64,000 bases of DNA from an uncultured Bacilli bacterium (GCA_934090935.1 CAKOKD010000005.1:1-64000), one strand, 5' to 3'. Shown: positions 17,157-25,609, counted from the stretch's first letter. Translations and numbers: made by a program. Notes: generated from the letters alone by a model not told the origin.

Positions 17157-17342
17157 CTACCAACTTGATTTTTTTACTCCAGGTATTTGTCCTTGATTTG
17201 CAAGTTCTCTAAAACAAATACGGCATAGTCCAAATTTACGTAGAACACCGTGAGGGCGACCACATCTTTGACAACGAGTATATTCTCTAACTTTAAATTT
17301 TTGTGGGCGATTTGCCTTAACAATCATACTTTTCTTAGCCAT
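17157..17342 (-). CDS. rpsN: 30S ribosomal protein uS14, zinc-binding type
   Basis: This short 61-residue uS14 has four zinc-ligand cysteines in a C-x2-C-x12-C-x2-C pattern and ends GQIPGVKKSSW. This is the C+ (type Z) paralogue that needs zinc, and the only uS14 gene in the window. Confidence 0.97.
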   Translation of the reverse strand: MAKKSMIVKANRPQKFKVREYTRCQRCGRPHGVLRKFGLCRICFRELANQGQIPGVKKSSW

Positions 17343-17350
17343 TAATATAC

Positions 17351-17890
17351 CTACTTTCTAAATGGAAGTCCGAATCCAGTTAATAATGCTAAACCTTCTT
17401 CATTAGTTTTTGCCGTTGTAACAAAAACGATATCCATTCCTCTTATTTTTAATACTTTATCATAATCTATTTCTGGGAATATAAGTTGTTCTTTAATTCC
17501 TAGAGTATAGTTTCCAAAACCGTCAAATGCTTTTGGACTAATTCCTCTAAAGTCACGTACACGAGGTAATGCAACACGGATTAATTTATCCATGAAATTG
17601 TACATTTTTTCTCCTCTTAAAGTAACTTTAGTACCAATAGATTGACCTTCTCTTAATTTGAATCCAGCTATTGATTTTTTAGCTTTTGTTATAATTGGTT
17701 TTTGTCCTGTAATAGTTTCTAGATCGGCAACTGCAGCTTCAATAAATTTTGAATCATGACTTGCTTCTCCAACACCGATATTAATAACAATTTTCTCTAG
17801 TTTAGGAATTTCCATTACTGAAGCGTAATTAAATTTTTCCATTAGATCTTTTTTAATAACATCATTGTATTTTTCTTTTAAACTATTCAT
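17351..17890 (-). CDS. rplE: 50S ribosomal protein uL5
   Basis: The 179-residue uL5 binds 5S rRNA and contacts the P-site tRNA. The motifs IEKIVINIGVGEA-like, TGQKPIITKAKKSIAGFK and LPRVRDFRGISPKAFDGFGNY are present. The ATG at 17890 has AGGTGAAG upstream and overlaps the end of rplX by eight bases. Confidence 0.95.
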   Translation of the reverse strand: MNSLKEKYNDVIKKDLMEKFNYASVMEIPKLEKIVINIGVGEASHDSKFIEAAVADLETITGQKPIITKAKKSIAGFKLREGQSIGTKVTLRGEKMYNFMDKLIRVALPRVRDFRGISPKAFDGFGNYTLGIKEQLIFPEIDYDKVLKIRGMDIVFVTTAKTNEEGLALLTGFGLPFRK

Positions 17891-18188
17891 TATCTTCACC
17901 TACTTCTTTTTGAGGTTTTTTCTTAGTTGTCTTTTTTTCTGTAGCTTTTACTGTTTTTGCATTTTTTGTTTCTTCGATTACTTTTACGTTAGAAACATGA
18001 ATTGGAGCTTCTGTTTCAAGAATTCCACCAGTTTCATTTTGATAATTTGGTTTCATATGTTTTTTGATCATATTAATTCCACTTACAACAACTTTGTCTT
18101 TTTTCTTCAAAGTTACTGTAACAGTTCCTTCTTTGCCTTTATCTTTACCAGCAAGAATTTTTACTTTATCGCCAACTTTAACTTTCAT
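17883..18188 (-). CDS. rplX: 50S ribosomal protein uL24 with charged C-terminal tail
   Basis: The first ~75 residues are a normal uL24 KOW domain (VGDKVKILAGKDKGKEGTV, then GINMIKKHMKPN). This protein initiates large-subunit assembly. Residues ~76-101 form an extra Lys/Thr/Glu tail (KTVKATEKKTTKKKPQKE) not needed for the fold. The stop overlaps the start of rplE. Confidence 0.95.
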   Translation of the reverse strand: MKVKVGDKVKILAGKDKGKEGTVTVTLKKKDKVVVSGINMIKKHMKPNYQNETGGILETEAPIHVSNVKVIEETKNAKTVKATEKKTTKKKPQKEVGEDNE

Positions 18189-18197
18189 GTTTACCTC

Positions 18198-18566
18198 CTA
18201 TAAAACTTCATTTGCTAAAGATACGATTTTCATGAAGTCTTTATCACGAAGTTCTCTAGCAACAGGTCCTAAAACACGTGTTCCGATTGGACTCTTATCA
18301 TCTTTGATTAATACACAAGCATTATCTCCGAATTTAATTAAAGATCCATCTGCACGTCTTACACCTTCAACACTTCTAACAATAACAGCTTTTACTACTT
18401 TTCCTTTTTTAACATTTGAGTTAGGAATTGCTTTTTTAACAGTTCCAACAACTATGTCTCCAATGTTACCATATTTAACTTTACTTCCACCTAATACTCT
18501 GATTACTAATAATTCACGAGCTCCAGAGTTATCAGCAACTTTTAATCTAGTTTCTTGTTGTATCAT
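18198..18566 (-). CDS. rplN: 50S ribosomal protein uL14
   Basis: The 122-residue uL14 starts MIQQETRLKVADNSGA and contains VVRTK-region equivalents and GPVARELRDKDFMKIVSLA at the end. It forms an intersubunit bridge. Normal length and position between rpsQ and rplX. Confidence 0.97.
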   Translation of the reverse strand: MIQQETRLKVADNSGARELLVIRVLGGSKVKYGNIGDIVVGTVKKAIPNSNVKKGKVVKAVIVRSVEGVRRADGSLIKFGDNACVLIKDDKSPIGTRVLGPVARELRDKDFMKIVSLANEVL

Positions 18567-18577
18567 AATAACCCTCC

Positions 18578-18838
18578 TTAAGCTTCTTGAGATTTAGTTA
18601 AGATTTCTACAAGTTCATATCTCTTAGTTTTAGATAATGGTCTAGTAGAAAGTAATCTAACTATATCTCCAACTTTCGCAATATTTTTTTCATCATGAGC
18701 AGTATATTTTTTAGAATATTTTACTCTTTTTTTGTATAGAGGATGATTTCTATAAGTTTCAACTAAAACTGTAATAGTTTTATTATTAGCAGCTGAAACA
18801 ACTTTTCCGATTAATTCAGTTCTCTTAGTTTCGCTCAT
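18578..18838 (-). CDS. rpsQ: 30S ribosomal protein uS17
   Basis: This 86-residue OB-fold protein binds the 5' domain of 16S rRNA. GKVVSAANNKTITVLVE, HPLYKKRVKYSKKYTAHDE and STRPLSKTKRYELVEI are typical. Its start shares one base with the rpmC stop. Confidence 0.97.
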   Translation of the reverse strand: MSETKRTELIGKVVSAANNKTITVLVETYRNHPLYKKRVKYSKKYTAHDEKNIAKVGDIVRLLSTRPLSKTKRYELVEILTKSQEA

Positions 18839-19035
18839 TATTCATTTCCTCCTTCTCTTTCACTTAAAACAGTTTTCATTCTAGCAATATCTTTTCTATC
18901 TTGATTTATTTTATGTGATTTTTCTAATGAACCAGTAGATTGTTTCATTCTTAAATCGAATAATTCATTCTTTAGTTCTTCAATTTTCTTTAATATCTCT
19001 TCAGTGGACATTTTTCTAATTTCACTAGTCTTCAT
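18838..19035 (-). CDS. rpmC: 50S ribosomal protein uL29
   Basis: The 65-residue two-helix protein lies near the exit tunnel, where trigger factor and SRP dock. LKNELFDLRMKQSTGSLE is the family core. The ATG at 19035 overlaps the rplP stop region by 11 bases; a GTG four codons upstream has no site of its own. Confidence 0.95.
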   Translation of the reverse strand: MKTSEIRKMSTEEILKKIEELKNELFDLRMKQSTGSLEKSHKINQDRKDIARMKTVLSEREGGNE

Positions 19036-19456
19036 TACTATCCCCACTTTCTTCTCTCTTAACGAAACGAGTTGTAACGCTTAATTTATGAGATGCAAGT
19101 CTTAATGCTTCACGAGCAACTTCTTCAGAAACACCAGCTATTTCAAACATTATTTTTCCTTCTTTTACAACTGCAGCCCATTCGCTTACGTTACCTTTTC
19201 CTTTACCTTGACGAGTTTCCAAAGGTTTTTGAGTTCTAGCTAAATGTGGGAATATGTTAATCCATACTTTACCACCACGTTTCATATAACGTGTCATAGC
19301 GATACGAGCAGCTTCTATTTGACGAGCTGTAACGTATCCACCTTCTTTAGCTTGTAATCCATAATCACCAAAATGTAATTCTAGATTTCCTTTAGCATGA
19401 CCTTCGTATGAAATTCTTTGAGGTTTACGATATTTAGTTCTTTTTGGCATTAACAT
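19025..19456 (-). CDS. rplP: 50S ribosomal protein uL16
   Basis: The 143-residue uL16 is needed for the A site and for late subunit assembly. It starts MLMPKRTKYRKPQR and has GGKVWINIFPH and ETRQGKGKGNVSEWAA. GGAGG is eight bases before the ATG at 19456. The start lies inside the 3' end of rpsC. Confidence 0.95.
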   Translation of the reverse strand: MLMPKRTKYRKPQRISYEGHAKGNLELHFGDYGLQAKEGGYVTARQIEAARIAMTRYMKRGGKVWINIFPHLARTQKPLETRQGKGKGNVSEWAAVVKEGKIMFEIAGVSEEVAREALRLASHKLSVTTRFVKREESGDSNED

Positions 19457-20111
19457 CGTCATTACCTCCTTTGTTTACTCTTTTATTTAGGATTTCACCT
19501 TTGTAAATCCAAACTTTAACACCAATCTTACCATAAGTAGTGTCAGCTTCTGCTGTAGCGTAATCAACATTAGCTCTGATTGTTTGTAGAGGTACAGTTC
19601 CTTCAGTATATCCTTCAGTACGAGCCATTTCAGCTCCTCCTAAACGACCAGATACAGCAGTCTTGATTCCTTTTGCTCCAGCCTTCATTGTGTTCTTAAT
19701 AGCTTTCTTTTGAACATTTCTGAAGTTTGCTCTATTTTCAATTTGTCTTGCAATAGATTGAGCAACTAGTTCTGCACTTAAATCAGCATTTTTAACTTCG
19801 TTAATTGTTACAAATACTTCTTCTCCGCAAACACGTTTAATTTTATTTCTTAGTTTTTCGATGTCTTCTCCACCTCTACCAATGATTACTCCTGGACGAG
19901 CTGTTGAGATTTTAACATCAACTCTATTATTTTTTCTTTCGATTAAGATTTCTGAAACAGCAGCATCTTTAAGTTCTTTAACTAAATATTCACGAATTTT
20001 AATATCGTTATTTAAGTTATTAACATAAGTCCCTTTTTCAGCATACCATTTAGATTGCCAATCTCTATTAACACCAAGTCTTAATCCTCTAGGATCTACT
20101 TTTTGTCCCAT
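19434..20111 (-). CDS. rpsC: 30S ribosomal protein uS3
   Basis: This 225-residue uS3 lines the mRNA entry tunnel. It starts MGQKVDPRGLRLGV. A type II KH domain with VIIGRGGEDIEKL spans about residues 40-110, and the C-terminal domain has ARTEGYTEGTVPLQTIRA. Its end overlaps the rplP start by 23 bases. Confidence 0.97.
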   Translation of the reverse strand: MGQKVDPRGLRLGVNRDWQSKWYAEKGTYVNNLNNDIKIREYLVKELKDAAVSEILIERKNNRVDVKISTARPGVIIGRGGEDIEKLRNKIKRVCGEEVFVTINEVKNADLSAELVAQSIARQIENRANFRNVQKKAIKNTMKAGAKGIKTAVSGRLGGAEMARTEGYTEGTVPLQTIRANVDYATAEADTTYGKIGVKVWIYKGEILNKRVNKGGNDDVNAKKN

Positions 20112-20117
20112 ATCTAA

Positions 20118-20459
20118 TTAAGCCTCCTTACCATCACTAACTTTTACAGTTATGTGACTTGTTCTTTTATCTCTTCTGTCTACTTTTGTTCTAGAACCAA
20201 TTTTTACTCTTTTGTAAACAGGTCCTGGATTAACAAAGCATTCAGATATTACTAAATCTTCTAGCTTAGCACCATAGTTATTAGTTGCATTAGCTATAGC
20301 AGAGTTTAAAACTTTAAGTATAAGTCTACTAGATTTAGTATTTGTATTTTCTAATATTCCAATAGCAGTAGTAGCTTTTTTACCTCTAACTAAATCCATA
20401 GTCATACGGCATTTACGTGGAGCTACCATTGCGCTTTTATGCATTGCAAATGTTTCCAT
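20118..20459 (-). CDS. rplV: 50S ribosomal protein uL22
   Basis: The 113-residue uL22 lines the peptide exit tunnel. PRKCRMTMDLVRGKKATTA and the beta-hairpin region GPVYKRVKIGSRTKVDRR, followed by TSHITVKVSDG, identify it. Close spacing to rpsS and rpsC. Confidence 0.97.
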   Translation of the reverse strand: METFAMHKSAMVAPRKCRMTMDLVRGKKATTAIGILENTNTKSSRLILKVLNSAIANATNNYGAKLEDLVISECFVNPGPVYKRVKIGSRTKVDRRDKRTSHITVKVSDGKEA

Positions 20460-20470
20460 CTAATAACCTC

Positions 20471-20734
20471 CTACTTTTGTCCTGCATGTCCGCCAGCTTT
20501 ACGAGTTAAAGCGAATTCTCCAAGTTTGTGACCAACCATATCCTCTGTTACATATACTGGAACAAAATCTTTTCCATTATGTACAGCAATTGTATGACCT
20601 ACAAAGTCAGGGAAAATTGTTGAACGACGTGACCAAGTTTTAACAACTTCTTTTTTATTTGATTCATTTAATTTTTGAATTTTTTTCATTAGGCTTTCAT
20701 CAATGAAAGGCCCTTTCTTTAAACTTCTTGCCAT
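20471..20734 (-). CDS. rpsS: 30S ribosomal protein uS19
   Basis: The 87-residue head protein starts MARSLKKGPFIDESLMKKI and contains TWSRRSTIFPDFVGHTIAVHN, seen in shorter parts, and GEFALTRKAGGHA at the end. It forms a complex with uS13. Confidence 0.97.
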   Translation of the reverse strand: MARSLKKGPFIDESLMKKIQKLNESNKKEVVKTWSRRSTIFPDFVGHTIAVHNGKDFVPVYVTEDMVGHKLGEFALTRKAGGHAGQK

Positions 20735-20742
20735 AAAATCAC

Positions 20743-21570
20743 CTATTTCTTCTTACTAACAATTAACTTGTCAGAAGCTTTCTTTCCTTTACGAGTTTTA
20801 TATCCAAGTGCTGGTTTACCCCAAGGAGTAACAGGCCCTTTTCTACCGATTGGTGTTCTACCTTCACCACCACCATGTGGATGGTCGTTAGGATTCATAA
20901 CAGAACCACGATTTGTAGGACGAATACCCATATGACGAGTTCTTCCAGCTTTACCAATGTTTACTAGTTCATAATCTTCATTTCCAACTACACCAACAGT
21001 TGCCATACAAGTTCCAAGAATCTTTCTTGTTTCACCTGATGCCAAACGAACGATTACATATTTACCATCTCTACCAAGTATTTGAACACTTTGTCCAGCA
21101 GATCTAGCAATTTCTCCACCTTTACCAGGTTTTAATTCAACATTGTGTACTAATGTACCAACAGGAATGTTTTGAAGTTGCATTGCATTACCAACTTTGA
21201 TATCACAAGCTTCTCCAGATTCAACAATCATTCCTACTTTTAAATCTTTTGGTGCTATAATATATCTTTTTTCACCATCTAAGTAAGTGATTAAAGCTAT
21301 ATTAGCATTACGATTTGGATCGTATTCGATTGTAGTAACCTTACCAGTTACATTGAATTTATTTCTTTTGAAATCAATTATACGATATTTTCTTTTTGCT
21401 CCACCACCGATGTGTTGTACAGTCATTCTACCTTGATTATTACGTCCACCAGTTTTAGAAATAGTTTTTAATAAACTTTTTTCTGGTCTTGATGTAGTAA
21501 TTTCGTCATTAGTTAAAGTAGACATTCCTCTACGACCATTCGTAGTTGGTTTATATTTTCTTATACCCAT
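20743..21570 (-). CDS. rplB: 50S ribosomal protein uL2
   Basis: The 275-residue uL2 is required for subunit association and peptidyl transfer. It starts MGIRKYKPTTNGRRGMS. The conserved MNPNDHPHGGGEGRTP motif contains the histidine implicated in activity. Normal length. Confidence 0.97.
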   Translation of the reverse strand: MGIRKYKPTTNGRRGMSTLTNDEITTSRPEKSLLKTISKTGGRNNQGRMTVQHIGGGAKRKYRIIDFKRNKFNVTGKVTTIEYDPNRNANIALITYLDGEKRYIIAPKDLKVGMIVESGEACDIKVGNAMQLQNIPVGTLVHNVELKPGKGGEIARSAGQSVQILGRDGKYVIVRLASGETRKILGTCMATVGVVGNEDYELVNIGKAGRTRHMGIRPTNRGSVMNPNDHPHGGGEGRTPIGRKGPVTPWGKPALGYKTRKGKKASDKLIVSKKK

Positions 21571-21587
21571 AATAACTTAACCTCCTA

Positions 21588-21857
21588 CTATATTTCTATA
21601 GCATAACCGTCTTTTAAAGTAACGATAGCTTTCTTATAAGTTTTTGTTTTTCCAGTATATCTTCCAACTCTTTTAGCTTTTGATTTAGTATTAAGAGTTC
21701 TAACAGAAGCTACTTTTACATTGAAAGCACTTTCAATAGCGTCAGCGATTTCAACTTTATTAGCATCTTTACTTACTTTGAAAACGTAAGTTTTACCATC
21801 TTCTCCTAAATGAGCAGATTTTTCAGTAATTACTGGTGCAATAATTAAATCTTTCAT
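21588..21857 (-). CDS. rplW: 50S ribosomal protein uL23
   Basis: The 89-residue exit-tunnel protein (docking site for trigger factor and SRP) contains APVITEKSAHL, YVFKVSKDANKVEI and VASVRTLNTKSKAKRVGRY. Its start shares one base with the rplD stop. Confidence 0.96.
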   Translation of the reverse strand: MKDLIIAPVITEKSAHLGEDGKTYVFKVSKDANKVEIADAIESAFNVKVASVRTLNTKSKAKRVGRYTGKTKTYKKAIVTLKDGYAIEI

Positions 21858-22480
21858 TATTTAAGTGCCTCCTCTACATATTCAACTGTATCAGAATCCA
21901 TTACTAATGTATCAGCATTAACGATGTCATATACATTTAATTCATCAGCCATTATTACAGCTGAATTAACTAGATTTCTAGTTGCTAAATATAAGTTTTC
22001 AGCATCTCCTGCGGATACGAATAATACTTTACCAGTTGCTTTTAATGTTTCTAATAATTTTATAGCATCTTTTGTTTTTGTGCTTTCAAGAACTAGTGAA
22101 TCAACTACGATTAACTTCTTTTCAGCTAGTTTTTCAGATAAAGCAGTTTTAAGTGCTAATCTTCTTTCTTTTCTATTAGTTTTGAATGAATAACTTCTAG
22201 GAGTTGGACCAAATACGATTCCACCGCCTCTATAGTGTGGTGCACGAATAGATCCTTGTCTAGCGTTACCAGTTCCTTTTTGTCTGTATGGCTTTCTTCC
22301 TCCACCAGATACTTCGCTTCTACCTTTAGTATCAGCAGTTCCTTGTCTTAAAGAATCTAATTGTAAACGAATTGCTTTCTTTAAAACTATATTATTTCCT
22401 TCATTTTTCCAAATTTCATCATTAATTGTTAAATCTTTAACTTTTTCACCTTTAAGGTCGATAACATTAACTTTTGCCAT
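21857..22480 (-). CDS. rplD: 50S ribosomal protein uL4
   Basis: The 207-residue uL4 has an extended loop reaching into the exit tunnel (KPYRQKGTGNARQGSIRAPHY region, about residues 62-85). In many bacteria uL4 also represses its own operon by binding the leader RNA, and this operon has a structured leader at 23617-23749. Confidence 0.97.
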   Translation of the reverse strand: MAKVNVIDLKGEKVKDLTINDEIWKNEGNNIVLKKAIRLQLDSLRQGTADTKGRSEVSGGGRKPYRQKGTGNARQGSIRAPHYRGGGIVFGPTPRSYSFKTNRKERRLALKTALSEKLAEKKLIVVDSLVLESTKTKDAIKLLETLKATGKVLFVSAGDAENLYLATRNLVNSAVIMADELNVYDIVNADTLVMDSDTVEYVEEALK

Positions 22481-22500
22481 TATATGTTTTCTCCTTTCAA

Positions 22501-23283
22501 CTAAGCTTCAGTAGATTCCTTGGCTTCAGTTTCAGTGTTTTCTGTTACTTCAGCAGTTTCTACAGTTGCTTCTACTTCTGTATTTACTTCTGTATTTTCT
22601 ACTTCAGTATTACTTTCTTCAACACTTTCATTAATGATGATATCTTTTGGTTCTACTTTTCCGCCTTTAATAGCAGATTTGATTAGAACTAAAGATTTTT
22701 TTGGCCCTGGAATATTTCCACTTACTAATATGTAATTATCTTTTACACAAACTTCAATTATTTCTAGATTTTGAATAGTAACAGTTTCTGAACCCATATG
22801 TCCAGCAAGTTTTTTACCTTTCAAAACACGCATTGGTCTCATTGTTCCCATTGAACCTGGACGTCTATGATATCTTGAACCATGAGTTTCAGGTCCTCTA
22901 GATTGATTATGACGTTTAATAACACCAGCGAATCCTTTTCCTTTAGAAGTACCAGTTACATCAACCTTTTCTCCTACTTCAAAAGTGTCAGCTGCTAATG
23001 TACTTCCAAGAGTATAATTATCTACTGATTCTACTCTTAATTCTTTTAAGAAGCGCTTAGGAGCAACACCTGCTTTTTTTGCATGACCGATTTCAGCCTT
23101 TGTTGCATTTTTTTCCTTTTTGTCAACTACAGCAAGTTGAATAGCGTTATATCCATCTTTTTCAACAGTTTTGATTTGAGTAATAACGTTAGGTTTTACT
23201 TCAACTATAGTTACAGGAATAATTTTTCCATCTTTCGTAAATTTTTCTGTCATTCCGACTTTTACGCCTAAGATTCCTTTCAT
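22501..23283 (-). CDS. rplC: 50S ribosomal protein uL3 with acidic C-terminal extension
   Basis: Residues 1-~210 are a complete uL3 (MKGILGVKVGMTEKFTKDG, GTSKGKGFAGVIKRH, RPGSMGTMRPMRVLKGKKLAGHMG in parts). The protein runs to 260 residues because of a ~48-residue tail made almost only of Glu, Thr, Val, Asn and Ala (ESNTEVENTEVNTEVEATVE and more). A strongly acidic tail is unusual on a ribosomal protein. The reading frame is continuous and the next gene follows normally, so it is not a frameshift. Confidence 0.96.
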   Translation of the reverse strand: MKGILGVKVGMTEKFTKDGKIIPVTIVEVKPNVITQIKTVEKDGYNAIQLAVVDKKEKNATKAEIGHAKKAGVAPKRFLKELRVESVDNYTLGSTLAADTFEVGEKVDVTGTSKGKGFAGVIKRHNQSRGPETHGSRYHRRPGSMGTMRPMRVLKGKKLAGHMGSETVTIQNLEIIEVCVKDNYILVSGNIPGPKKSLVLIKSAIKGGKVEPKDIIINESVEESNTEVENTEVNTEVEATVETAEVTENTETEAKESTEA

Positions 23284-23310
23284 TTCATTTCCTCCATTAT
23301 TATTTTCTTA

Positions 23311-23616
23311 TTATATTGTTTTGATATTAATTTCAACACCACTTGGTAAATCTAAGTGAGTTAGAGCATCCATAGTTTCTTTGCTAGGATCTTTAATATC
23401 GATTAATCTCTTATGAGTACGCATTTCGAATTGTTCACGGCTATCTTTGTATTTGTGAACAGCTTTCAATACTGTAATCTTTTGAATTTCTGTTGGTAGT
23501 GGAACAGGTCCTGAAACCTCTCCTCCTGTACGTTTAACAGTTTCGATTAATTTAGCTACAGCATTGTCTAATATTCTGTGATCATAAGCTTTTAATCTAA
23601 TTCTAACTTTTGACAT
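23311..23616 (-). CDS. rpsJ: 30S ribosomal protein uS10
   Basis: The 101-residue uS10 (which doubles as the antitermination factor NusE) starts MSKVRIRLKAYDHRILD and has GPVPLPTEIQKITVLK and THKRLIDI. AAGGAGGA precedes the ATG. It is the first gene of the ribosomal supercluster. Confidence 0.97.
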   Translation of the reverse strand: MSKVRIRLKAYDHRILDNAVAKLIETVKRTGGEVSGPVPLPTEIQKITVLKAVHKYKDSREQFEMRTHKRLIDIKDPSKETMDALTHLDLPSGVEINIKTI

Positions 23617-23749
23617 TCACATGTCCTCCTTCCGTCTATATCATTGTATAAACATAGCTCCGTTACAAATTAACCTGATTTTCGCTAGTTTTATTTTGCA
23701 ACTCCGCCTAGCGTATCAGCAACCTTGCACATCTCAGCCAGTTAAACTA
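23617..23749 (-). ncRNA. Structured 5' leader of the S10 operon, probable ribosomal-protein autoregulatory element
   Basis: Between the promoter and rpsJ lie about 130 transcribed bases that are visibly richer in G and C than other intergenic DNA. A perfect CGCTAG/CTAGCG stem (23708-23713 with 23683-23688) sits inside an outer helix TTAACTG/CAGGTTAA (23739-23745 with 23670-23677). This nested layout and position fit an r-protein leader such as the uL4-binding leaders of Bacillota S10 operons. The identity is inferred. Confidence 0.55.
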
Positions 23750-23755
23750 TTTACG

Positions 23756-23784
23756 ATTATACATTAATAATGTATTAAAATCAA
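23756..23784 (-). promoter_or_regulatory. Main promoter of the S10-spc-alpha supercluster
   Basis: Minus strand: TTGATT, 17-base spacer, TATAAT. It is the only strong promoter found ahead of the 14-kb ribosomal cluster and lies about 140 bases before rpsJ. Confidence 0.8.
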
Positions 23785-23832
23785 GTACTTTTTAGCACTT
23801 TTTTGACTTTTTATCTAATTATTTAAAATACG

Positions 23833-23841
23833 TGATATAAT
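23833..23841 (+). promoter_or_regulatory. Extended -10 promoter of the glycosyltransferase gene
   Basis: TGATATAAT (TGnTATAAT) lies 17 bases before the ATG, with no clear -35 box. The predicted transcript would begin almost at the GAGGTGAT ribosome site, giving a very short 5' leader. It diverges from the S10 promoter. Confidence 0.55.
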
Positions 23842-23858
23842 TAATTTGAGGTGATGCT

Positions 23859-24797
23859 ATGGAACTTGATTTAATCGTCCCTGCTTACAATGAAGAAGGT
23901 AATTTAAACAACCTTTATACAAGTATAAAAAAGGATCTAAGCAACATAAAATACAATATAATTTTTGTTGATGATGGATCTACTGATAATACATTTAAAA
24001 TTTTAACCGATATATATAATAAGGATAAAAAATGTGTTAAAGTTATACGTTTTTCAAGAAACTTTGGTAAAGATGCAGCAATATATGCTGGTTTAAAAAA
24101 TTCTAAAGCAAAATATGCTTGTATAATAGATGCTGACTTACAACAAGATCCTAGCTTAATAAATAAAATGATTACCATATTAGAACAAGATGATACTTAT
24201 GATATGGTAGCAATGGTTAATGATTATAGCAACGAAAACAAGCTATCCAAATTTTTAAAAAAATCGTTTTATTATCTTATGAATCGCGCCTGTGAGCAAA
24301 AATTTAAAGCCGGTGCAAGTGATTTTCGTTTGATGAGACATAATGTGGTTAAATCCTTAGTTAGTTTAAGCGAAAACAATAGATTTACTAAGGGCCTATT
24401 TTCTTGGGTTGGTTACAATACATATTACCTTACCTATAAAGCAAATAAGAGAACTGCTGGTAAATCAAAGTTTAGGCTTGGCAAGCAAATCAATTACGCT
24501 ACTGATGGTTTAATAAATTTCTCAACTAAGCCTCTTAGAATAGCAACCCTTTTAGGAAGTGTTATTTCAACATTCTCTTTGGTTTATTTGATAGTTGTGA
24601 TTATAAAGTCCATTATAAATAGTTCTAAAATACCACCATATACAACAATGATGTGTGTAATTCTTCTTTTAGGAGGCATACAGCTTTTAGTTATTGGTAT
24701 TATGGGTGAATATATATCAAAATCCTATATCGAGGCTAAAAATAGACCTATATATATTGAAAAGAGTTCATTAGGATTTGATGATGATATATTATAA
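23859..24797 (+). CDS. Family 2 glycosyltransferase, membrane-anchored (GtrB/DPM1-like)
   Basis: The 312-residue protein has a GT-A domain: LDLIVPAYNEEGNL at the start, FVDDGSTDNT, then the metal-binding DADLQQDP near residue 92 and DFRLMR near 151. Two C-terminal membrane helices (about 228-250 and 265-287) follow. This is the layout of undecaprenyl- or dolichyl-phosphate sugar transferases that load a sugar onto a lipid carrier at the inner membrane face. The sugar and the final glycan are unknown. The gene is alone on the plus strand between the S10 promoter and a bidirectional terminator. Confidence 0.85.
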   Translation: MELDLIVPAYNEEGNLNNLYTSIKKDLSNIKYNIIFVDDGSTDNTFKILTDIYNKDKKCVKVIRFSRNFGKDAAIYAGLKNSKAKYACIIDADLQQDPSLINKMITILEQDDTYDMVAMVNDYSNENKLSKFLKKSFYYLMNRACEQKFKAGASDFRLMRHNVVKSLVSLSENNRFTKGLFSWVGYNTYYLTYKANKRTAGKSKFRLGKQINYATDGLINFSTKPLRIATLLGSVISTFSLVYLIVVIIKSIINSSKIPPYTTMMCVILLLGGIQLLVIGIMGEYISKSYIEAKNRPIYIEKSSLGFDDDIL

Positions 24798-24838
24798 AAA
24801 AAAACAGAAAAGATGATTTAACTTTTCTGTTTTAATTT
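24795..24838. terminator. Bidirectional terminator
   Basis: A 12-bp stem AAAACAGAAAAG/CTTTTCTGTTTT (24801-24812 and 24822-24833) with A/T runs on both sides lies between the convergent glycosyltransferase and glucosaminidase genes. Confidence 0.8.
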
Positions 24839-25550
24839 ATTTTTCTTTGATTTCTTTAATGTAGGTATTAACTTTTTCAGCCCATAAGGTGCTGTAAGCG
24901 TATTTTGGCCCCATTTTTTCTGGAGTATCTAGGCCTTTTAAATAATAGTTGTTATAAATTATATTTAAATATGAGTCTATACCTTCTTCTAAAGTATCAT
25001 ATCTACTGTAACTTTTACCATTGCAGCTGTTTCCACCTTTTAACCCACCTATATTGTTACATTCATAGGTAAGAGATGAGCATTTCCATTTACAACCCGT
25101 TTCTAAAAGCACGATAGCTACACTTAAATATGGATCCATTCCAGTATCTCTCGTATATTTAGCAAAATAATATCCTGTATTGGATAAATAATCTCCTAAA
25201 CTCCTATTCAATTTATCAGTAAGTTCAGTTATGGTCATTCCATCGTAGATAATGGAACCATCATCAACAATTGTCGGTATAGCAGCTTCTTCTTGTAATT
25301 CCTCGTTTTCTTCATCAATATTTTTATTTTCTTCAACAATTACTCCAGTAGTAGTTTTTATAGGAATCGTTGTAGCAACGGCCAGTTTTGGAACGTTTGT
25401 TCCTCCGCCATAATATTTTATGACGTTCTTTATCGGAGCATCTATAGAAGTTCTATTAAAAAAACTTATCTTTATAATCATAAAAATTCCAAGTGATAAA
25501 ATCAATATTATGGAAAGTATAATTATATTGGTTTTATTTTTTACTAACAT
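24837..25550 (-). CDS. Membrane-anchored glucosaminidase/lysozyme-like cell wall enzyme
   Basis: This 237-residue protein has an N-terminal signal anchor (about 8-30), a Thr- and Glu-rich spacer (50-95) and a C-terminal domain resembling GH73-type N-acetylglucosaminidases. Features are SVAIVLLETGC with the likely catalytic Glu, CNNIGGLKG, YSRYDTLEEGIDSYLNII and KYAYSTLWAEKVNTYI. Such enzymes cut peptidoglycan glycan strands outside the membrane, so a cell wall is expected. Several cysteines (ETGCKWKCSSLTYEC) suggest disulphides. GAGGAAA precedes the ATG. Confidence 0.75.
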   Translation of the reverse strand: MLVKNKTNIIILSIILILSLGIFMIIKISFFNRTSIDAPIKNVIKYYGGGTNVPKLAVATTIPIKTTTGVIVEENKNIDEENEELQEEAAIPTIVDDGSIIYDGMTITELTDKLNRSLGDYLSNTGYYFAKYTRDTGMDPYLSVAIVLLETGCKWKCSSLTYECNNIGGLKGGNSCNGKSYSRYDTLEEGIDSYLNIIYNNYYLKGLDTPEKMGPKYAYSTLWAEKVNTYIKEIKEK

Positions 25551-25609
25551 ATATTTCCTCTATTCTTATACTTTATCAGTATATCATATGCAGATTTGTT
25601 TTTCAATAC

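Noticed and set aside
18064..18597. Long plus-strand ORF of 177 codons across rplX, rplN and rpsQ
   Set aside because: It is antisense to three certain ribosomal genes and has no recognisable product or ribosome site.
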